A DNA stretch of 64,000 nucleotides from Mycetocola tolaasinivorans (GTDB lineage: Bacteria > Actinomycetota > Actinomycetes > Actinomycetales > Microbacteriaceae): assembly GCF_003667565.1 (NCBI RefSeq), contig NZ_RCUX01000003.1:124001-188000 (forward strand). The letters are read 5' to 3'. The position numbers and the translations under genes were made by a program. The notes beneath the pieces were generated by a model. It had not been told where the DNA came from, ran no database searches, and saw only the letters and a list, made by a program, of their open reading frames with translations. Below, piece by piece: positions 1 to 9,014 of this stretch. Position 1 is the stretch's first letter. The number at the start of each line of letters is the position of its first letter.

Positions 1-1
1 G

Positions 2-556
2 CATCGGGCGTCCACCCATCTGGCGATCGAGGATGCCTCGGGAGACTCGGCCATTATCGAGGTTCTGGGCGGGGTCGTGAGCATTCACCGTGATCGCCGA
101 TTTACCGTGTTGACTAACGAGCCGCCGTATCAGGAGCAGTTGCGGATTCTCCTCGAACAGGATTTTTCGGCACCGAATGATCGGTCGCCGCTCGATGGCA
201 ACGTCAATCCCGAAGCGCGCTTTCAGCGGGCGTCCTACTTCACCGACTTGCTGCCGCACCCGAGCGATGAGCGTGGGGCGGTGGCGGGGGTGCTGGCAAT
301 CGCCCGCAACGTCTCCATTCCCTTCGGCGCACCGTATGAGGGTTTCGGGCTTTACAACACCGAGTATCGCACCGTCGTGAGCCTCGAGGCTCGTCGATAC
401 TATTTCGAGCTGACGACAGCCCCCAACCTTTTCTGGCTGGACCTGGACCGGTGCGACTTCACCGAGGGTGCCCCGGTCCGCGCCCTGAATCCGGACGATG
501 TGACGCTTTCCGGGGAGGTTGGCGAGCACCTCACCGACGTCGCACGCCCGTTCTAA
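2..556 (+). CDS. Linear amide C-N hydrolase (choloylglycine hydrolase family), 5'-truncated by window edge
   Basis: Only the C-terminal 184 residues are present; the frame is open to base 2, so the start and the N-terminal catalytic Cys lie outside the window. The segment THLAIEDASGDSAIIE, followed by a TVLTNEPPY stretch and a later R-F-x-R-A-S-Y-F stretch, matches the Ntn-hydrolase fold of bile-salt hydrolases and penicillin V acylases, where the Asn of the LTN motif and the downstream Arg line the active site. The substrate (conjugated bile salt, penicillin V or an N-acyl homoserine lactone-like amide) cannot be told from this half. The gene ends just before a perfect bidirectional terminator. 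Confidence 0.82.
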   Translation, partial: HRASTHLAIEDASGDSAIIEVLGGVVSIHRDRRFTVLTNEPPYQEQLRILLEQDFSAPNDRSPLDGNVNPEARFQRASYFTDLLPHPSDERGAVAGVLAIARNVSIPFGAPYEGFGLYNTEYRTVVSLEARRYYFELTTAPNLFWLDLDRCDFTEGAPVRALNPDDVTLSGEVGEHLTDVARPF

Positions 557-566
557 CTCCGATCGT

Positions 567-610
567 GAAAAACGCCCTGCCCTCCGTATACGGAGGGCAG
601 GGCGTTTTTC
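567..610. terminator. Bidirectional rho-independent terminator
   Basis: This is a perfect 22+22 base inverted repeat (stem core AACGCCCTGCCCTCCG) whose arms end in A-run/T-run, so it works in both directions. It sits between the convergent hydrolase gene and the thioester-domain surface protein gene. Confidence 0.93.
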
Positions 611-620
611 GGTGTTGGAA

Positions 621-1904
621 CTAGCCGTTGCGCTGTGTGCGACGACGGGTCAGGGCACCCGCGGCTCCGAGCAGTAGCAGGAGGGCTGCAATGCCGGCGA
701 CGATTCCGGGTGCGGAGGCACCGGTGTGGGGAAGCTCAATTCCGGTACCGGGGGTCTGGCCGCCCTCCGGGGTGCCCGGCGCACCCGATTCGTTCGGGGT
801 GCTGCCGGGCGTGCCCGGGGAGGGCGTGTGGGAGGGAGCGGTGTTGGTCGGGGAGGGCGAGGGGGAACCGGGGGTCGGGGGGCCGGACGGGCTCGACGAC
901 TCGGTCGGGGCCACCGTCGGGTCCGTCACCTTCACCGCAGACCACGAAACGGCCAGGTTTGCGGTCGAGGCGGAATCGCTGGCCCGGGTGAGAATAATGG
1001 TCTGCGCGTGCTCTTCGGCAGTCGGGACGCTGTTTTCCGGAAGGGGCACCGAGACGATCTGGCCGGTGGGGCCGCTCGCGGTTGCGGACACCGTGACGTC
1101 CGTGGTGCCGGCGGTCTTCCGCTCACGGAGGTCCAGGTAGACGGCCTGGTTATCGCGAACGTTCGCCGCGTCAATCGCGACGCCCGCTGCGTCGGTCAGC
1201 TGAATTTCGCCCGCGGAGACCCGGGCCGTGGCCTGGTTTGTGCGCACAACAAACGGTCCGGCGATGGTGCCGGCGCGCGGCGAGGCGGACGGGCCGGTGA
1301 TCGAGGCGGTGGCGGGTGCTGCTACCTCGACGGGGCCGGGGTGTGCGTTGGCGCCATTCACCAGATACCAGTAGACGGCCTCTGAATTCGGAGTCTCCCA
1401 GCGCCAGCTGGCGTCAAAGTTGAGGTCGGTATAGCGCCAGATCGCGTACTGGGTGGCCTCGATGGCATCGTTCTTTGCGAGGTTGCTGATGCCGACGGCC
1501 TTCTCCAGATCGGTCAGACTGAGGGTGGGGAACCCGTGGGTGAGGACCCACTGCACGCTGTTCTGCACGGCCGGGTTGGTGAAGTAGTTGATGCCGAGGA
1601 ACGCGTTGAGGTTTCCAATGGTTCCGGTGACATCGTTGCGGGCGTCCACGTCGTGCTCGACGCAGTAAGCCCAGGCATCCGGGGTGTCTCCGGTGGGGGC
1701 CCCGGCAAACCACACCGGGAAGATTCCGGTGCCGGAGTAGCCAACTCGGTTACCAACGTAGACGGAATCGCCGGTCGTGGCGGGGCCACCGGGTGTGCCA
1801 GCGGCAAGCGCCGCCGTGGGGGCGGCGACTGCGCCGAGGGCGAGCAGTGCGGCTCCGAGCCAGCTGGCGAGCCGGCGCGATGTTCGGCGGGGTGTGGTTG
1901 CCAT
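621..1904 (-). CDS. LPXTG-anchored surface protein with thioester (TQXA) domain
   Basis: A predicted cell-wall adhesin of 427 residues. Residues 1-35 are a signal peptide (Arg-rich n-region, hydrophobic core, AALAA cleavage region). Residues ~45-190 resemble a thioester domain: Cys81 in AYCVEH and Gln152 in EATQYAIW fit the Cys-Gln pair that forms an internal thioester and lets such proteins bond covalently to host or surface amines. Residues ~195-330 look like a beta-sandwich stalk. A Pro/Ser/Thr-rich wall-spanning linker runs to ~388, then LPHTG at 391-395, a hydrophobic segment and an RRRTQR tail: a class of sortase signal. An AAGGAG ribosome site lies 8 bases before ATG. No sortase gene is in the window. 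The two-component system lies directly upstream on the same strand, so it may control this gene (inference). Confidence 0.88.
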   Translation of the reverse strand: MATTPRRTSRRLASWLGAALLALGAVAAPTAALAAGTPGGPATTGDSVYVGNRVGYSGTGIFPVWFAGAPTGDTPDAWAYCVEHDVDARNDVTGTIGNLNAFLGINYFTNPAVQNSVQWVLTHGFPTLSLTDLEKAVGISNLAKNDAIEATQYAIWRYTDLNFDASWRWETPNSEAVYWYLVNGANAHPGPVEVAAPATASITGPSASPRAGTIAGPFVVRTNQATARVSAGEIQLTDAAGVAIDAANVRDNQAVYLDLRERKTAGTTDVTVSATASGPTGQIVSVPLPENSVPTAEEHAQTIILTRASDSASTANLAVSWSAVKVTDPTVAPTESSSPSGPPTPGSPSPSPTNTAPSHTPSPGTPGSTPNESGAPGTPEGGQTPGTGIELPHTGASAPGIVAGIAALLLLLGAAGALTRRRTQRNG

Positions 1905-2023
1905 GGAGCGGCTCCTTCAAAGCGAACGGGGGAGCGCGTGAATACACCGTTGTTGCGCTCGGGAGGGTGGGACAGCAAAAGAATACTGACAATTCGCCGT
2001 GTGGTGGGTGAACACTGGGTGAG

Positions 2024-2046
2024 AAGACCCCCACGCAGGGGTCTTT
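2024..2046 (-). terminator. Weak hairpin after the two-component operon
   Basis: AAGACCCC and GGGGTCTT form an 8-bp stem with a 6-base loop about 40 bases beyond the response-regulator stop. There is no clean T-tract, so it may be a weak terminator or part of the leader of the downstream surface-protein gene. Confidence 0.4.
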
Positions 2047-2087
2047 GCGCACCGAAGTGACGAGAAGGAAGGGGGGTGAAGGGGCGA

Positions 2088-2768
2088 CTAGGGGGCCTGC
2101 GGGAGCGAGGGATCCAGGTAGCCCTCCGCCCAGGCCACCCGCCCAAAGTCGAGCTGGGTGCGCACGGAGACACCGGCCCCCGCATACTTCTTCTTCACCC
2201 GGTCGAGGTACTGCTTGGCGGTTTCTCGGCCGATGTTCATGGCGGTGCCCACCTCCTCAATGCTGAGGCCGGAGGCGTACAGGACCAGCGCCCGCTCCTC
2301 CTGCACGCTGAGTGCGGGACGCTCGGGGTCGCCGGCGATGACCGTGGCGAGTTCGGTGGTCATCCACTGTTCGCCCGCGAGGACCGCGCGCACCGCGGCG
2401 AGGATGTCGTCCTCACTGTCGCGCTTGCCCACGATGCCGGCCACACCCGCGCGTAACACCTGACGCACCAGCACGGGCGAGGCGAGGGCCGAGAGTACGA
2501 GTACCGTGAGACCCGCTCGTACCATCTTCTCGACCTGCGCGGGGCTCACGCTGGGCTGACGATCCACCATGAGGTCGAGAACCAGGAGGTGCGGCCGCTC
2601 CTCGCGCGGCACGGACTCCACCCAGCGCACAAAATCCGGAGCCGTTGGCCCGCTGAACACCACGCGGTACTCGCCGGTTCGGGAGAGGATCTCCTCCGTG
2701 CGGGTGCGCTGGAGGAGGTGATCCTCCACGAGGGCAACGCGGGCGATTCTCGTGTCCTGCTCGCTCAT
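2088..2768 (-). CDS. LuxR/NarL-family response regulator
   Basis: 226 residues. The N-terminal receiver domain shows the acidic pair Glu15/Asp16, a likely phospho-acceptor Asp65 (LLVLDLMV), Ser93 and Lys115. A LuxR-type helix-turn-helix spans roughly residues 150-215 (LSVQEERALVLYASGLSIEE, then a recognition helix with RETAKQYLDRVKKKY). The start codon overlaps the kinase stop by 4 bases, so the pair is translationally coupled. The genes around it suggest it regulates the neighbouring wall-anchored thioester protein, but no binding site was identified. Confidence 0.9.
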   Translation of the reverse strand: MSEQDTRIARVALVEDHLLQRTRTEEILSRTGEYRVVFSGPTAPDFVRWVESVPREERPHLLVLDLMVDRQPSVSPAQVEKMVRAGLTVLVLSALASPVLVRQVLRAGVAGIVGKRDSEDDILAAVRAVLAGEQWMTTELATVIAGDPERPALSVQEERALVLYASGLSIEEVGTAMNIGRETAKQYLDRVKKKYAGAGVSVRTQLDFGRVAWAEGYLDPSLPQAP

Positions 2769-5098
2769 GCCGGCCTTTCTGCAGACGTGGTGGGGGACTC
2801 CGCGCCGAATGGGGGCGAGGGGGTGGGGGTGAAGGTGATCTCGGCCAAATCGACGGTACCGAGACGGCGGTGGTGAACCTCGGCCTGCGGGATCTCGGGA
2901 AGGATGAGATCGGGGCCGGTGAGGGTGAGGCGTAGGCCGCCCTCCACCGGAAAGATCGTAGCCGACAGCGTACCGGTGGCGGGCCGAACACGCAGTTGAG
3001 CGTCGATGAGCTCCGCGATGGTGAGGGCCTCCCGCTCACCCGGTGCATCGCGATCACCGAGACGCAGGGCGAGTGGGACCCCGCGCTCGCGTGCGCGACC
3101 GGGCAGGGGCATGAGTACCGCGCTCAGGTACACCAGCTCGGGGTTGATCTGGACGAGTTGGCGCAGGTAGCGTTCCTCCTCGTCACATGCCGCGCGTGTG
3201 GGGGCCGCCTCGGGGCGGAGCACGCCGTCTCGAATCCCGCGGAGCAGGGTGAGGGCGGAGTCGAGGCCCGCGTCCATCCAGCGCCGGTATCCCTCCTGGG
3301 CGGCAATCTCCCGCGCCCCGCGCAGCCGGAGGGCGAGTGCGTCGCGCCGAGATGTCGCCTCGACCCCGGCCAGGTGGGTGACAAAACCCTGGAAGAGAGC
3401 CCAGACCGAGGAAAACCCCAGCCCCACCACCCCGGCGATGATCACGATCTGCGCCGCCGTTGCCGATACGGGCAGGACGGCCGCCGCCCCGGCAACAACG
3501 ACGAACCCCCACAGCGAGGCCGCGAGGACGGCCCAGCGCCGCTGGCGCACGTGAGCCAGGAGCAGCACAAATGGGCCGGTGGCCGCGAGCGCCTGCCAGT
3601 GCACGGCACCCACGAGCCCAAACGTGGTTGCCCGCGCGGAGAGGAGGAATACCACGACGGTGCTGAGCGAGAGGATCAGCGGAAGAAGGACTCGGCCGCG
3701 GCGCAGAGCGGGCACGCGGGTGAGGCCCAGGGAGACGAACATCAGCCCGATCATGGGCACCAGCGCGTAGTCCACATCCGTGGCACCGGCGAGGGCCAGA
3801 ACCACGCTCACCATCGTCACGCCGAGCCCCCAGTAGGCCCCCGACCGCAGGTGCACGGCGCGGGCCGAGGTGGACGGGTCGCCGACCTCGGGGAGGAGCG
3901 CCGTGTCATCGGTGGGTGGTGCGAGATCTATATTCAGGATCACCCGGGTGCCCGCTCCCGGTGTTCCGTGTACGGCGGCGGTAAACCCGTGATCCTGAGC
4001 GCGCTGAAGAATCGAGGCACCAATTCCGCGAATGTTGGCCGAGCCCGCCTCAAATCCGACGCCGTCATCACTCACGTCGATGCGGAGCGCCGTGGCGCTG
4101 CGGGTCACCTCAACGGTGGCATGCGGCGCGCCCGAGTGTTTTGCCGCGTTGGTGACGGCCTCACGCACGCACCCCACAATCGCGGCGATGGTTGGCTGAG
4201 AGAGCTGCGACTCGATCCGAATGATCTCCGAATCGTCGATGCCCTCACGCCGTGTGGAAAGCGCGGGCTGGGTGAAAACATCGTGCAGGCGCGCGGAGTC
4301 CTCGCGGGCGCGGGTGCCGCGGAGCGCGTCCAGGAGGTCGACGTCTCGCGCGCACTGCTCCCGCACCCGTGCGGCAGTGTGTGTGCTGGTGCTATCGCTG
4401 GCAATTGCGGCAAAGGTGTTAATTGCGGTGTCGTGCAGGACGCGGGAGTCCTCGGCGAGACGTTGGCTCTGAAAGCGGAGCGATTCGTTGCGGAGTGCGG
4501 CCCCGTCGGCCGCCCGAACGCTCTGCTCCACCCCGTCCGCGTGCCGGAGGAGCCCGGCGATTCCCAGTCGGATCGCGATAATGATGGAGCACTGGGTGAC
4601 CACGATGGACACCGGAAGCTGGACGCCCCAGTCGGGCAGAAACACCACGATGACCGCGGCGGTCCCGAGGGCTGAGCCCGCGACGAGCCCAATGGTTGAG
4701 CGGCGGAGCAGGAGCAGCCCGGCAAAGCACGAGGCGAAGTTGATCTGCCAGCAGGCGGCAAAGACGAGTGAGGACTCCACGTCCCCGCTGGCTACGTAGC
4801 TGAGCGTTCCCGCGGCGAACATTGCCAGGGGAATCGCGCGCCAGAGGCGTCGTGAGCGCATGGCGAGCAGCGCGATGGCTCCGACCATGGCCTGCGCGAG
4901 GGCAGCCGGCCACCCGCCGAGACCCAGCGACACCAGGGTGGTGAGCACCATGACCGACTGCCAGACCGCCGCGGCACCGAGCACGACGCGCGAGATGGAG
5001 GTGAGAAGGGTTCGGGTGGCCCCTCCTGGATTCGCCGGGGTGAGGCCGGCAGCGGTGGAGATACCGGTGTTCACGCCCAGAGAGCGCAGTACGTGCAT
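2765..5098 (-). CDS. Membrane sensor histidine kinase with a second, degenerate sensor/kinase half
   Basis: 777 residues, about twice the usual NarX/DesK-type size. Half one: about five hydrophobic segments (residues 33-185), a HisKA_3-type box with His222 (VLHDTAIN), an N-box (REAVTNAAKHSG, 312-323) and a G-box (DDGVGF, 344-349). Half two: a new hydrophobic module at ~418-575, then a helical stretch at ~590-625 and a beta-rich tail that line up with the first kinase core but lack the phospho-acceptor His and the ATP-binding N and G boxes. The architecture looks like an internal duplication whose second core became a pseudokinase (inference). The ATG is close to a poor ribosome site. Cognate regulator: the overlapping LuxR-type gene. 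Confidence 0.83.
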   Translation of the reverse strand: MHVLRSLGVNTGISTAAGLTPANPGGATRTLLTSISRVVLGAAAVWQSVMVLTTLVSLGLGGWPAALAQAMVGAIALLAMRSRRLWRAIPLAMFAAGTLSYVASGDVESSLVFAACWQINFASCFAGLLLLRRSTIGLVAGSALGTAAVIVVFLPDWGVQLPVSIVVTQCSIIIAIRLGIAGLLRHADGVEQSVRAADGAALRNESLRFQSQRLAEDSRVLHDTAINTFAAIASDSTSTHTAARVREQCARDVDLLDALRGTRAREDSARLHDVFTQPALSTRREGIDDSEIIRIESQLSQPTIAAIVGCVREAVTNAAKHSGAPHATVEVTRSATALRIDVSDDGVGFEAGSANIRGIGASILQRAQDHGFTAAVHGTPGAGTRVILNIDLAPPTDDTALLPEVGDPSTSARAVHLRSGAYWGLGVTMVSVVLALAGATDVDYALVPMIGLMFVSLGLTRVPALRRGRVLLPLILSLSTVVVFLLSARATTFGLVGAVHWQALAATGPFVLLLAHVRQRRWAVLAASLWGFVVVAGAAAVLPVSATAAQIVIIAGVVGLGFSSVWALFQGFVTHLAGVEATSRRDALALRLRGAREIAAQEGYRRWMDAGLDSALTLLRGIRDGVLRPEAAPTRAACDEEERYLRQLVQINPELVYLSAVLMPLPGRARERGVPLALRLGDRDAPGEREALTIAELIDAQLRVRPATGTLSATIFPVEGGLRLTLTGPDLILPEIPQAEVHHRRLGTVDLAEITFTPTPSPPFGAESPTTSAERPA

Positions 5099-5284
5099 TC
5101 CTACCCGATTCGTCTCGCTGCCATGGTGATTCGATCAGTATAGGGACTCCGTGTGGCCGGGGAGGACGCGATGCGTGTGGTGGCGCGTACGGCCTGTCCT
5201 GAACCGCTGTCTGGGGGAGCCGGTAGTCTGGGGGAGGACGATTGTTGGAGCCCTCCGGCTCCCGATCGCGAAACGGAGGACACT

Positions 5285-6325
5285 GTGGCGGCAGCCCGCG
5301 GCGCAACGGCAGCAAAGACGGCTTCGAATGCCGCAATCCCACAGCTTGCGTGGAACCAGATTCGCCCCGCCTCCGTCGTGCTGGTGAGCGGCACCGAGGG
5401 CTTCCTCGCCGACCGCTCCATTCGGCTGCTGCGTGATCTGCTCCGTGCGGAGGATCCGAGCCTCGAGCTCAGTGAACTCACCGCCGACACCTACGTGGCC
5501 AGTGAGCTTGCCACCGTCGCCAGCCCCTCGCTGTTTGGCGAGCCGCGCTTTGTGCGCATCGATGCGGTGGAGAAGTGCTCCGATATCTTCCTGACCGAGG
5601 CCATCTCGTACCTCGAAAACCCCGCCGAGGGTGCCACCGTGGTGCTGCGGCACGCCGGTGGTGTGCGCGGAAAGCGCCTACTCGATGCCATTCGTGCGGC
5701 TCAGGGCACCGCCATTGAGGTGGTCTGCACCGAGCTCAAGAAGGATGCCGAGAAGATCGACTTCGTGGCCGCTGAGTTTGCCACCGCCGGGCGTAAGGCC
5801 CGCCCCGATGCCATCCGTGCTCTCGTGTCGGCGTTTTCCGGTGACCTCGCCGAGCTCGTGGCCGCCTGCACCCAGCTGATGGCCGACACCACCGGCGCCA
5901 TCACCGAACAGACCGTCGCCGAATACTACGGTGGCCGCGCCGAGGTCTCGGCCTTCGCGGTGGCCGACCTCGCGATCGCCGGACGCACCGGTGAGGCCCT
6001 GCTGGGCCTGCGTCAGGCCATCAACTCCGGCACCGACCCCGTACCCATGGTCGCGGCCTTCGCGATGAAGATGCGCACCATGGCCAAGGTGAGCTCGGCC
6101 CGCGTGCCGAGCAACCAGATGGCCCGCGCGTTCGGCCTCGCCCCCTGGCAGATCGACCGCGCTAAGCGCGATCTCCGCGGTTGGAACGACGCCGCCCTCG
6201 GCACCTGCATCCGCCTCATCGCCGAAACCGACGGCATCGTCAAGGGTGCCGGGGGAGACCCGCTGTTCGCCCTCGAACGCATGGTTACCGCGATCGCGAG
6301 CCGCGGGCGCAGCCTGGCCCGCTAG
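5285..6325 (+). CDS. holA: DNA polymerase III subunit delta
   Basis: 346 residues from the GTG at 5285, chosen because GGAGG lies 6-7 bases upstream and the delta fold starts soon after (ASVVLVSGTEGFLADRSI). HolA opens the beta sliding clamp within the clamp-loader complex. Family features are the N-terminal G-x-E-x-F-L motif, a central region binding DNA and clamp, and the C-terminal helical collar with APWQIDRAKR. The in-frame extension to 5153 is GC-rich and not conserved-looking, so it was left out. The gene is separated from the convergent rpsT gene by two back-to-back terminators, a common actinobacterial arrangement. Confidence 0.93.
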   Translation: MAAARGATAAKTASNAAIPQLAWNQIRPASVVLVSGTEGFLADRSIRLLRDLLRAEDPSLELSELTADTYVASELATVASPSLFGEPRFVRIDAVEKCSDIFLTEAISYLENPAEGATVVLRHAGGVRGKRLLDAIRAAQGTAIEVVCTELKKDAEKIDFVAAEFATAGRKARPDAIRALVSAFSGDLAELVAACTQLMADTTGAITEQTVAEYYGGRAEVSAFAVADLAIAGRTGEALLGLRQAINSGTDPVPMVAAFAMKMRTMAKVSSARVPSNQMARAFGLAPWQIDRAKRDLRGWNDAALGTCIRLIAETDGIVKGAGGDPLFALERMVTAIASRGRSLAR

Positions 6326-6345
6326 CCGCCATACTCTGGATACGC

Positions 6346-6383
6346 TCGGCCGCTCTCCCCATCAGGAGAGCGGCCGATTTGTT
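6346..6383 (+). terminator. Rho-independent terminator of holA
   Basis: A 13-bp perfect stem (TCGGCCGCTCTCC with GGAGAGCGGCCGA), a 6-base loop and a TTTGTT tail, starting about 20 bases after the holA stop. Confidence 0.9.
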
Positions 6384-6396
6384 ATCCGCGCACAGC

Positions 6397-6431
6397 AAAA
6401 ATCCCCGCCCTCCGAAGAGAGCGGGGATTTT
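6397..6431 (-). terminator. Rho-independent terminator of rpsT
   Basis: A stem of AAAATCCCCGC with GCGGGGATTTT. Read on the minus strand it ends in a T-run, 12 bases beyond the rpsT stop. Confidence 0.88.
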
Positions 6432-6442
6432 AGAAAGCAGAA

Positions 6443-6712
6443 TTACTTGGCGAGCAGTGCGTCAACCTGCTTGGCCAGAGCCGACTTGCGGTTCGCAGCC
6501 TGGTTCTTGTGCAGAACACCCTTGCTGACGGCCTTGTCCAGCTTCTTCGAAGCGGTACGCAGGGTCGAAACGGCGAGGTCCTTGTCACCGGCGAGGACAG
6601 CCTCACGGGTGTGGCGGACGACGGTGCGCAGCTCGCTCTTTACGGCCTTGTTGCGCTCCTGAGCCTTCTTGTTGGTACCAATGCGCTTGATCTGCGACTT
6701 AATGTTTGCCAC
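6443..6712 (-). CDS. rpsT: 30S ribosomal protein S20
   Basis: 89 residues, the normal S20 length. Lys/Arg-rich helical protein beginning (M)[10 protein letters not shown] and containing [11 protein letters not shown] and the C-terminal [16 protein letters not shown], all typical of S20, which binds 16S rRNA early in 30S assembly. The start is a GTG, which S20 genes often use for autogenous control, and no strong ribosome-binding site precedes it. It is transcribed convergently to holA and divergently from lepA. Confidence 0.97.
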   Translation of the reverse strand: MANIKSQIKRIGTNKKAQERNKAVKSELRTVVRHTREAVLAGDKDLAVSTLRTASKKLDKAVSKGVLHKNQAANRKSALAKQVDALLAK

Positions 6713-7036
6713 TTTAGTTAGTCTTTCGTTTGTTCCGAATGGGAGTGTCGGTTAGCGAGAGAGGGCGCCGTCCGACTGTTTCGTGTGGATACTCCGCACG
6801 CAAGTCAAGACCCGAGTCTATCAGTTCTCGCCAATCCCGCCCAACCGTGACCCCGTGGCGCGTCGAAACCTGGCGGAACCGGCAACATCAGAGGGGAGCG
6901 CGGCGGTGCGCATTCGCCCCCGCAGCTTCTTTCGTGGGAGAATGGCCGCAAGGACCAGTGCGTCCGCGCCCGGAAATCCGGCACCAAACTTTTGAGCAGT
7001 CCCATTATCAGTGACCATTAACAACCAGAGGAACGC
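6713..7036. promoter_or_regulatory. Divergent rpsT/lepA intergenic region
   Basis: A 324-base non-coding stretch that must hold the promoters of both rpsT (minus) and lepA (plus). A TTGACT element on the minus strand near 6803-6808 is a possible rpsT -35, but no well-spaced -10 is convincing. A GAGGA ribosome site precedes lepA. Nothing else was recognised here. Confidence 0.5.
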
Positions 7037-8893
7037 GTGAGCCCCCAAGCTGTAAAGGCCCTAGAGCCGGCGAGTACCCCGTCGGAGTTCATCCGTAATT
7101 TCTGCATCATTGCGCACATCGACCACGGAAAGTCGACGCTTGCAGACCGCATGCTCGGCATCACCGGCATCGTTGCCAACCGTGACATGCGCGCGCAGTA
7201 CCTCGACCGCATGGACATCGAGCGCGAGCGCGGCATCACCATCAAGAGCCAGGCCGTACGTATGCCCTGGTCCGATGACGCGGGCCAGTCCTACGCACTG
7301 AACATGATCGACACCCCCGGTCACGTCGACTTCTCCTATGAGGTTTCCCGTTCGCTGGCCGCCTGTGAGGGTGCCATCCTCCTGGTCGACGCCGCCCAGG
7401 GCATCGAGGCCCAGACCCTGGCGAACCTCTACCTCGCGATGGAGAACGACCTCACCATCATTCCGGTGCTGAACAAGATCGACCTCCCCGCCGCCGACCC
7501 GGACAAGTACGCGCTCGAGCTCGCCAACCTCATCGGCGGCAAGCCCGAGGATGTCCTCCGCGTATCCGGCAAGACCGGCATGGGCGTCGAAGAGCTGCTG
7601 GATCGCGTGATTCGCGACATCCCCGCCCCCGTAGGCAACGTGGATGCCGCACCGCGCGCAATGATCTTCGACTCGGTGTACGACGCCTACCGCGGCGTGG
7701 TCACCTACGTTCGTATGGTGGACGGCACGCTGAAGCCGCGTGAGCGCCTGCAGATGATGTCCACCGGCACCACCCACGACCTCCTGGAAATCGGTGTCTC
7801 CTCGCCCGAGCCCGTACCCTCCAAGGGTCTGAGCGTCGGCGAGGTGGGCTACCTCATCACCGGTGTGAAGGACGTTCGCCTCTCCAAGGTTGGTGACACG
7901 ATCACCCACGCGCAGAAGCCCGCTACCGAGGCCCTGCCCGGCTACACCGACCCGAAGCCCATGGTGTTCTCGGGTCTGTATCCGATCGACGGTTCGGACT
8001 ACCCGATCCTGCGTGAGGCCCTCGACAAGCTCAAGCTCTCCGATGCCGCGCTGAACTACGAGCCCGAGACCTCGGTCGCGCTGGGCTTCGGCTTCCGCTG
8101 TGGATTCCTCGGCCTGCTGCACCTCGAAATCATCACCGAGCGCCTCGAGCGCGAGTTTGGTCTCGACCTCATCGCCACCGCACCCTCGGTGATCTACGAG
8201 GTCACCACCGAGGACAAAAAGGTCGTCACGGTGACGAACCCGAGCGAGTTCCCCACCGGCAAGATCAACTCGGTCTCCGAGCCGATGGTGCGCGTCGCCA
8301 TCCTCGCGCCCAAGGACTACGTCGGTACCATCATGGAGCTGTGCCAGAGCCGTCGTGGTTCGCTCCTCGGCATGGACTACCTCGGTGAAGACCGCGTCGA
8401 GCTGCGCTACAACATGCCGCTCGCCGAGATCGTGTTCGACTTCTTCGACCACCTCAAGAGCCGCACCCAGGGCTACGCCTCGCTCGACTACGAGCCCTCG
8501 GGTGAGCAGGAAGCCGATCTCGTGAAGGTCGACATCCTCCTGCAGGGTGAGGCCGTGGACGCCTTCAGCGCCATCGTGCACCGCGACAACGCCTACGCGT
8601 ACGGCGTACTGATGACCGAGCGCCTCTCGAAGCTGATCCCGCGTCAGCAGTTTGAGGTGCCGATCCAGGCCGCCATCGGTGCCCGGATCATCGCCCGCGA
8701 ATCCATCCGCGCCATCCGTAAGGACGTCCTCGCAAAGTGCTACGGCGGTGACATTAGCCGTAAGCGCAAGCTGCTGGAAAAGCAGAAGGAGGGCAAGAAG
8801 CGCATGAAGATGGTGGGTCGCGTTGAGGTGCCCCAGGAGGCCTTCATTGCCGCGCTGTCCGGAGAAACCGAAACCGGTAAGGGCAAGAAGTAA
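7037..8893 (+). CDS. lepA: Translation elongation factor 4 (LepA GTPase)
   Basis: 618 residues, GTG start with GAGGA 4 bases upstream. It is a ribosome-bound GTPase that back-translocates or remodels stalled and initiating ribosomes. Seen: G1 AHIDHGKST at ~26-34, switch [10 protein letters not shown]3 [10 protein letters not shown]4 NKIDLP, the EF4-specific central domain with [11 protein letters not shown], and the C-terminal basic domain with [20 protein letters not shown] that is diagnostic of LepA against EF-G. The last residues (ETETGKGKK) are a Lys-rich tail. The neighbours holA, rpsT and hemW are the usual actinobacterial context. Confidence 0.97.
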   Translation: MSPQAVKALEPASTPSEFIRNFCIIAHIDHGKSTLADRMLGITGIVANRDMRAQYLDRMDIERERGITIKSQAVRMPWSDDAGQSYALNMIDTPGHVDFSYEVSRSLAACEGAILLVDAAQGIEAQTLANLYLAMENDLTIIPVLNKIDLPAADPDKYALELANLIGGKPEDVLRVSGKTGMGVEELLDRVIRDIPAPVGNVDAAPRAMIFDSVYDAYRGVVTYVRMVDGTLKPRERLQMMSTGTTHDLLEIGVSSPEPVPSKGLSVGEVGYLITGVKDVRLSKVGDTITHAQKPATEALPGYTDPKPMVFSGLYPIDGSDYPILREALDKLKLSDAALNYEPETSVALGFGFRCGFLGLLHLEIITERLEREFGLDLIATAPSVIYEVTTEDKKVVTVTNPSEFPTGKINSVSEPMVRVAILAPKDYVGTIMELCQSRRGSLLGMDYLGEDRVELRYNMPLAEIVFDFFDHLKSRTQGYASLDYEPSGEQEADLVKVDILLQGEAVDAFSAIVHRDNAYAYGVLMTERLSKLIPRQQFEVPIQAAIGARIIARESIRAIRKDVLAKCYGGDISRKRKLLEKQKEGKKRMKMVGRVEVPQEAFIAALSGETETGKGKK

Positions 8894-8901
8894 CGCCTTC
8901 C

Positions 8902-8940
8902 GGCGGCGGGGTCGGGTTAGACTGAAACCTACCCGCCGCC
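8902..8940 (+). terminator. Candidate hairpin after lepA
   Basis: GGCGGCGGG and CCCGCCGCC can pair over a 21-base loop just after the lepA stop. No T-tract follows and a TAGACT box (8918-8923) lies in the loop, so this could instead be a promoter region for the DUF1990 gene. Confidence 0.35.
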
Positions 8941-9014
8941 CGGAACGGCGTATTTACGCCCTCCGGTGGCCCAGAACTGATCGCGGATCGAAGCAGACAG
9001 AAAAGAAGCAGGGG

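Noticed and set aside
2996-4675. Long plus-strand open frame of 559 codons opposite the sensor kinase
   Set aside because: Low-complexity Arg/Gly/His composition with no motifs; an antisense shadow of a high-GC gene with clear kinase motifs.
7061-8581. 506-codon minus-strand frame within lepA
   Set aside because: lepA motifs are unambiguous on the plus strand; the antisense frame is His/Val/Gly-rich shadow.
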